Below, one piece after another: positions 6,936 to 9,213 of a stretch of DNA of 9,213 nucleotides; the first letter of the stretch is position 1, and every line of letters starts with the position of its first letter. A program made the position numbers and the translations under genes. Under the pieces are notes generated by a model. It saw only the letters and a program-made list of their open reading frames with translations, searched no databases and was not told the origin of the DNA. This DNA is from Clostridia bacterium (GTDB taxonomy: Bacteria; Bacillota; Clostridia; Christensenellales; Aristaeellaceae), in NCBI GenBank assembly GCA_017469605.1, contig JAFUGB010000068.1, positions 1 through 9,213 of the forward strand. The letters are read 5' to 3'.

Positions 6936-8972
6936 ATGAAGAAAATCAGACCCCTGCGTCTTGTTGCCGTAACGGCTGCCTGCATCCTGTTTACCGCGTC
7001 CGCGCTGGCGGATTCCGCCCTGGTGGTCACGCCCAAAGGCCCGCTGAACCTGCGTAAATCGCCTACCACCAATTCCAATCGCATTGCCAGCATTCCCAAT
7101 GGCACCGTCATTGAGGTCCTGGACGTGGACGGTGATTGGGCCAAGGCCACATATAATGAAAAAACCGGCTTTGTGATGACCAAATTCCTGCGGATCGAAT
7201 CCCAGCTTGCCGGGAAAAACGTCTATCCCGATGATTATGCCCTGGTACAGCTGCGCGGAGAGCCCAGCGATTCCTCCCCGGCGCTTCTGACGGTGGACAA
7301 CCTGTCCGGCATTACGGCCGAAAGCGTGGAACACGGCTGGATCACCGTGAAGCTGGACGATGAAACCACGGTATATGCCCCGGCTGCCAGCTTCAGCCAG
7401 CAGGTGACCGAAGCCCCCAAGACCGTCAGCTGGATGGCCGAGGCCGGCGAAACCGCCCAGGACTGCACCCTGCAGGTGGATGGCGGCCAGGCCGTGTCCC
7501 TGCCCGCCGGAACGCCCCTGACCGTGACTATGCCCTATAACGGCCAATGCCTGGTAATCACCGACCAGGGCTGCGGCTTTTTGCCCATGAGCGCCGTGCG
7601 CTTGCTGGGCCCCGAGGATACCGGCGCGCAGACCGGCACCGTAACGCCCCAGCGCGCCGTGGAGCGCGCCCAGGAAGCGCTGCGCAAGAGCTTTAAAGGC
7701 GTGGCCAACGAAGCGCTGACCTCCCGCGTGGCGGTGTACCGCAATGTGTACGGCCAGGAGCTGCCCTATTATCAGGTGGGCTTCTATAACACCAGCGGCG
7801 GCTATGCCTATGGCGTGCTGGTAAGCGCCGAAACCGCCAAGGCGGTATACAGCGCCCGGTACAATACCTATGCCGGCCCGGCTTCCGCCGCGCTGTCCCA
7901 GGCGCCCGTACAGGAAGCGCCCGCCCAGCAGCCTGCCGCCGATCCGGGCTACAGCTTTGCCCTGGACCTGCCCGGCGTTACCTATATCGTGCCGGAGGAT
8001 GAAGCGGCCCAGCCTGCCCCGGCGGCGGAGCCCATCGCGGAAGCGCCCGCGCCTGTTACGCAGGAGGAAGCGCCCGTGGGCGACGGCGTCCAGTACGACG
8101 GCGATATTGAGATTGCCTATACCGGTGATATTGAGCTGGGCGACGTGGAGGACCTGGAGGTATACGCCTGGACCGATTACCAGGCCAGCTATGTGATCAT
8201 GAAGGATGGCAAAAGCGTGCTCTCCAGCGGCATGGTGGATCACTTCTCGGCGGCTTACCGTCCCCGGGAGGCCGGCGATTATACCGCAGTGGTCACCGTG
8301 ACCGATGCCGATGGGCAGACCGCCGTCCAGGAGCTGAGCTTCAGCGTGGCCGATGCCGATACCGAGGGCATGCTCTATGACCTCTACAGCCAGAAGGACG
8401 GCTGGTGGCTGTCCCAGGGCTACTTTACCAGCTCCCTGGATCAGGACGGCGGCGCGCTGTTCACCTTGGCCCACGCCATGTACCGCATCGGCGTGGATAA
8501 CGTGGACATGCTGCCCGAAAACATGGCCGCCATCTATAACTTCACCGAGTGCCTGACCGACGACGGCGTGGACAACAAAAAGCTGGTCAAGGCCGCTGCC
8601 GAGTACTTTGGCTTCAAGACCGAGGACGCCATCACCGACGCCGCCCGCATCCGCGAGCTGCTGGAGCAGGGCGCCGTGTTCAGCTTCACCAACGCCCAGG
8701 GCAATGTGGTGCTGGCCGCCGGCATCTCCCAGGATGGTACGCTGGTGAACATCATTGACCCCAACCCTGGCGCTTCCTTCGCTGACGGCATCCCGGAGGA
8801 TACCGTATTCCTGCAGCAGGAGGACGGCAGCTTTACCGCCATCCGTTCGCTGGATGAGGATCCTTATATCCGCTGGTACTTTGAGACCGCCAGCTACGGC
8901 GGCAGCGAATACTGGCAGAAGTTGGACGCCGTGGCGCCCAACGGCCTGCTGCTGATCCAGGCCGCCGAATGA
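6936..8972 (+). CDS. Secreted SH3-repeat protein with degenerate C39-like domain (predicted pseudopeptidase)
   Basis: 678-residue exported paralogue of the preceding gene. The signal peptide is residues 1-25 (ends TASALA, then Asp26). Then come an SH3 domain (about 26-88, with KGPLNLRKSP and GDWAKATYNEKTGFV), two SH3-like repeats (to about 225), a PepSY-like region (about 235-315), a linker rich in Ala, Pro and Glu (about 316-385) that the first protein lacks, an Ig-like domain (about 386-472) and the C39-like domain (about 483-640). Gln486 (YSQKDGWW) and Asp608 (IIDPNP) are kept. The residue aligned with the catalytic Cys is Gly506 (QDGGALF), and the one aligned with the His is Asn590 (QGNVVLAAGIS). 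Cys539 aligns with a non-catalytic Cys of the paralogue and is not in a nucleophile position. ATG 6936 lies 8 nt after GGAGG (6923-6927); an upstream in-frame ATG at 6864 lacks such a site. A binding, scaffold or regulatory role is inferred. Confidence 0.8.
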   Translation: MKKIRPLRLVAVTAACILFTASALADSALVVTPKGPLNLRKSPTTNSNRIASIPNGTVIEVLDVDGDWAKATYNEKTGFVMTKFLRIESQLAGKNVYPDDYALVQLRGEPSDSSPALLTVDNLSGITAESVEHGWITVKLDDETTVYAPAASFSQQVTEAPKTVSWMAEAGETAQDCTLQVDGGQAVSLPAGTPLTVTMPYNGQCLVITDQGCGFLPMSAVRLLGPEDTGAQTGTVTPQRAVERAQEALRKSFKGVANEALTSRVAVYRNVYGQELPYYQVGFYNTSGGYAYGVLVSAETAKAVYSARYNTYAGPASAALSQAPVQEAPAQQPAADPGYSFALDLPGVTYIVPEDEAAQPAPAAEPIAEAPAPVTQEEAPVGDGVQYDGDIEIAYTGDIELGDVEDLEVYAWTDYQASYVIMKDGKSVLSSGMVDHFSAAYRPREAGDYTAVVTVTDADGQTAVQELSFSVADADTEGMLYDLYSQKDGWWLSQGYFTSSLDQDGGALFTLAHAMYRIGVDNVDMLPENMAAIYNFTECLTDDGVDNKKLVKAAAEYFGFKTEDAITDAARIRELLEQGAVFSFTNAQGNVVLAAGISQDGTLVNIIDPNPGASFADGIPEDTVFLQQEDGSFTAIRSLDEDPYIRWYFETASYGGSEYWQKLDAVAPNGLLLIQAAE

Positions 8973-8989
8973 TTCCCGGATGAACGTAT

Positions 8990-9017
8990 CCCCGCGCCGT
9001 TGGACGCGGGGGTTTTT
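8990..9017 (+). terminator. Rho-independent terminator after the SH3/C39-like pair
   Basis: CCCCGCG (8990-8996) pairs with CGCGGGG (9005-9011). An inner CC/GG pair (8997-8998 with 9002-9003) leaves one bulged A, and GG then TTTTT (9013-9017) follows. The stem starts 17 nt after the stop of the second paralogue. A clear GC stem plus T-run. Confidence 0.9.
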
Positions 9018-9042
9018 CTTCGGCGGCAAACGTGAAATTCTG

Positions 9043-9071
9043 TTGAAAAAAAGGCCGGACTGCGGTATACT
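9043..9071 (+). promoter_or_regulatory. Promoter of trpS
   Basis: TTGAAA (9043-9048), 17 bp, TATACT (9066-9071). Transcription would start near 9078 and give a leader of about 80 nt. That is too short for the T-box leaders that control many trpS genes in Firmicutes, and no T-box sequence (TGGNACCGCG) is seen. Confidence 0.7.
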
Positions 9072-9119
9072 GGAGGTAATTCATGGTCCGCCGTTTATAA
9101 CCGTTTGCCGTTGTGCGCT

Positions 9120-9140
9120 GTGAATTGAGAATTGTGAATT
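9120..9140 (+). repeat. 7-bp unit repeated three times in the trpS leader
   Basis: GTGAATT (9120-9126), GAGAATT (9127-9133) and GTGAATT (9134-9140) stand head to tail directly before the ribosome binding site. The middle unit differs by one base. AT-rich and unlike the surroundings; function unknown. Confidence 0.7.
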
Positions 9141-9157
9141 ATTGGAGAATGATACCT

Positions 9158-9213
9158 ATGAGCGAAGTCATCCGCAAGCCTGTGCTCTATTCCGCCGTGC
9201 AGCCCAGCGGCAC
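9158..9213 (+). CDS. trpS: Tryptophanyl-tRNA synthetase (N-terminal 18 codons, runs off window)
   Basis: Enzyme that charges tRNA-Trp with tryptophan. The visible start reads MSEVIRKPVLYSAVQPSG, and KPVLxSxxQPSG is the characteristic opening of bacterial TrpS, just before the HIGH-like ATP-binding motif that would lie outside. ATG 9158 is preceded by TTGGAGA (GGAG at 9144-9147), 10 nt away. It has its own promoter and is separated from the upstream gene pair by a strong terminator, so it is an independent unit. Recognition rests on a short but distinctive segment. Confidence 0.85.
   Translation, partial: MSEVIRKPVLYSAVQPSG

Noticed and set aside
6238..8411. 24-bp identical DNA in both paralogues (6238-6261 and 8388-8411) as a recombination repeat
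   Set aside because: It encodes the conserved motif around YSQKDGWWL in both proteins, so common descent and selection explain it.
6771..9029. A 752-codon open frame on the minus strand opposite the second SH3/C39-like gene
   Set aside because: It is a shadow of GC-rich third codon positions. The translation is rich in Gly, His and Gln with no domain, there is no good start site, and the plus-strand frame has a signal peptide, recognisable domains, a ribosome binding site and a terminator.
9083..9100. Five-codon upstream frame (MVRRL) in the trpS leader with GGAGG at 9072-9076
   Set aside because: The GGAGG lies directly after the -10 box and before the likely transcription start, so it would not be in the message; no Trp codons support attenuation.
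9072..9157. T-box riboswitch for trpS
   Set aside because: The leader is only about 80 nt, and no T-box sequence or specifier-type stem is visible.

Overview
The window looks like a GC-rich chromosomal segment from a Clostridia-type Firmicute, perhaps a gut lineage such as Christensenellales or a relative. The clues are strong AGGAGG-type ribosome binding sites, sigma-A promoters close to TTGACA/TATAAT, a Clostridia-like FtsH, and secreted proteins with bacterial SH3 repeats. The order-level placement is inference; no marker gene is complete enough to fix it.

Layout. 1-942 (minus) is the N-terminal 314 codons of the membrane AAA+ protease FtsH, transcribed leftward off the window. A divergent intergenic region (943-1240) carries one clear promoter in each direction. 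1241-3476 (plus) is a compact three-gene polar amino acid ABC importer operon (permease, ATPase, substrate-binding protein), probably for cystine or another polar amino acid. Just after its last stop codon lies a roughly 550-bp mobile-element derivative (3509-4058). It has 15-bp perfect terminal inverted repeats, an internal terminator, and the fused N- and C-terminal remains of an IS1182-like transposase. 4059-4321 has no recognisable gene. 4322-4897 (minus) encodes a small membrane protein with an HELVH zinc motif (DUF3267 type). It shares a back-to-back promoter region with the plus-strand genes that follow.

5011-6816 and 6936-8972 (both plus) are tandem paralogues: secreted proteins with the same order of domains (signal peptide, SH3-like repeats, PepSY-like region, Ig-like beta sandwich, C39-like papain-fold peptidase). 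The first keeps a full Cys-His-Asp set. In the second the Cys is Gly and the His is Asn, while the upstream Gln and the Asp remain, so this appears to be a peptidase/pseudopeptidase pair. A strong terminator closes the pair. The window ends in the first 18 codons of trpS (tryptophanyl-tRNA synthetase), which has its own promoter.

The most interesting items are the active/inactive C39-like pair and the way the IS1182-like derivative is built to block transcription and translation entering from outside. The long antisense open frames opposite the two large genes are composition artefacts.
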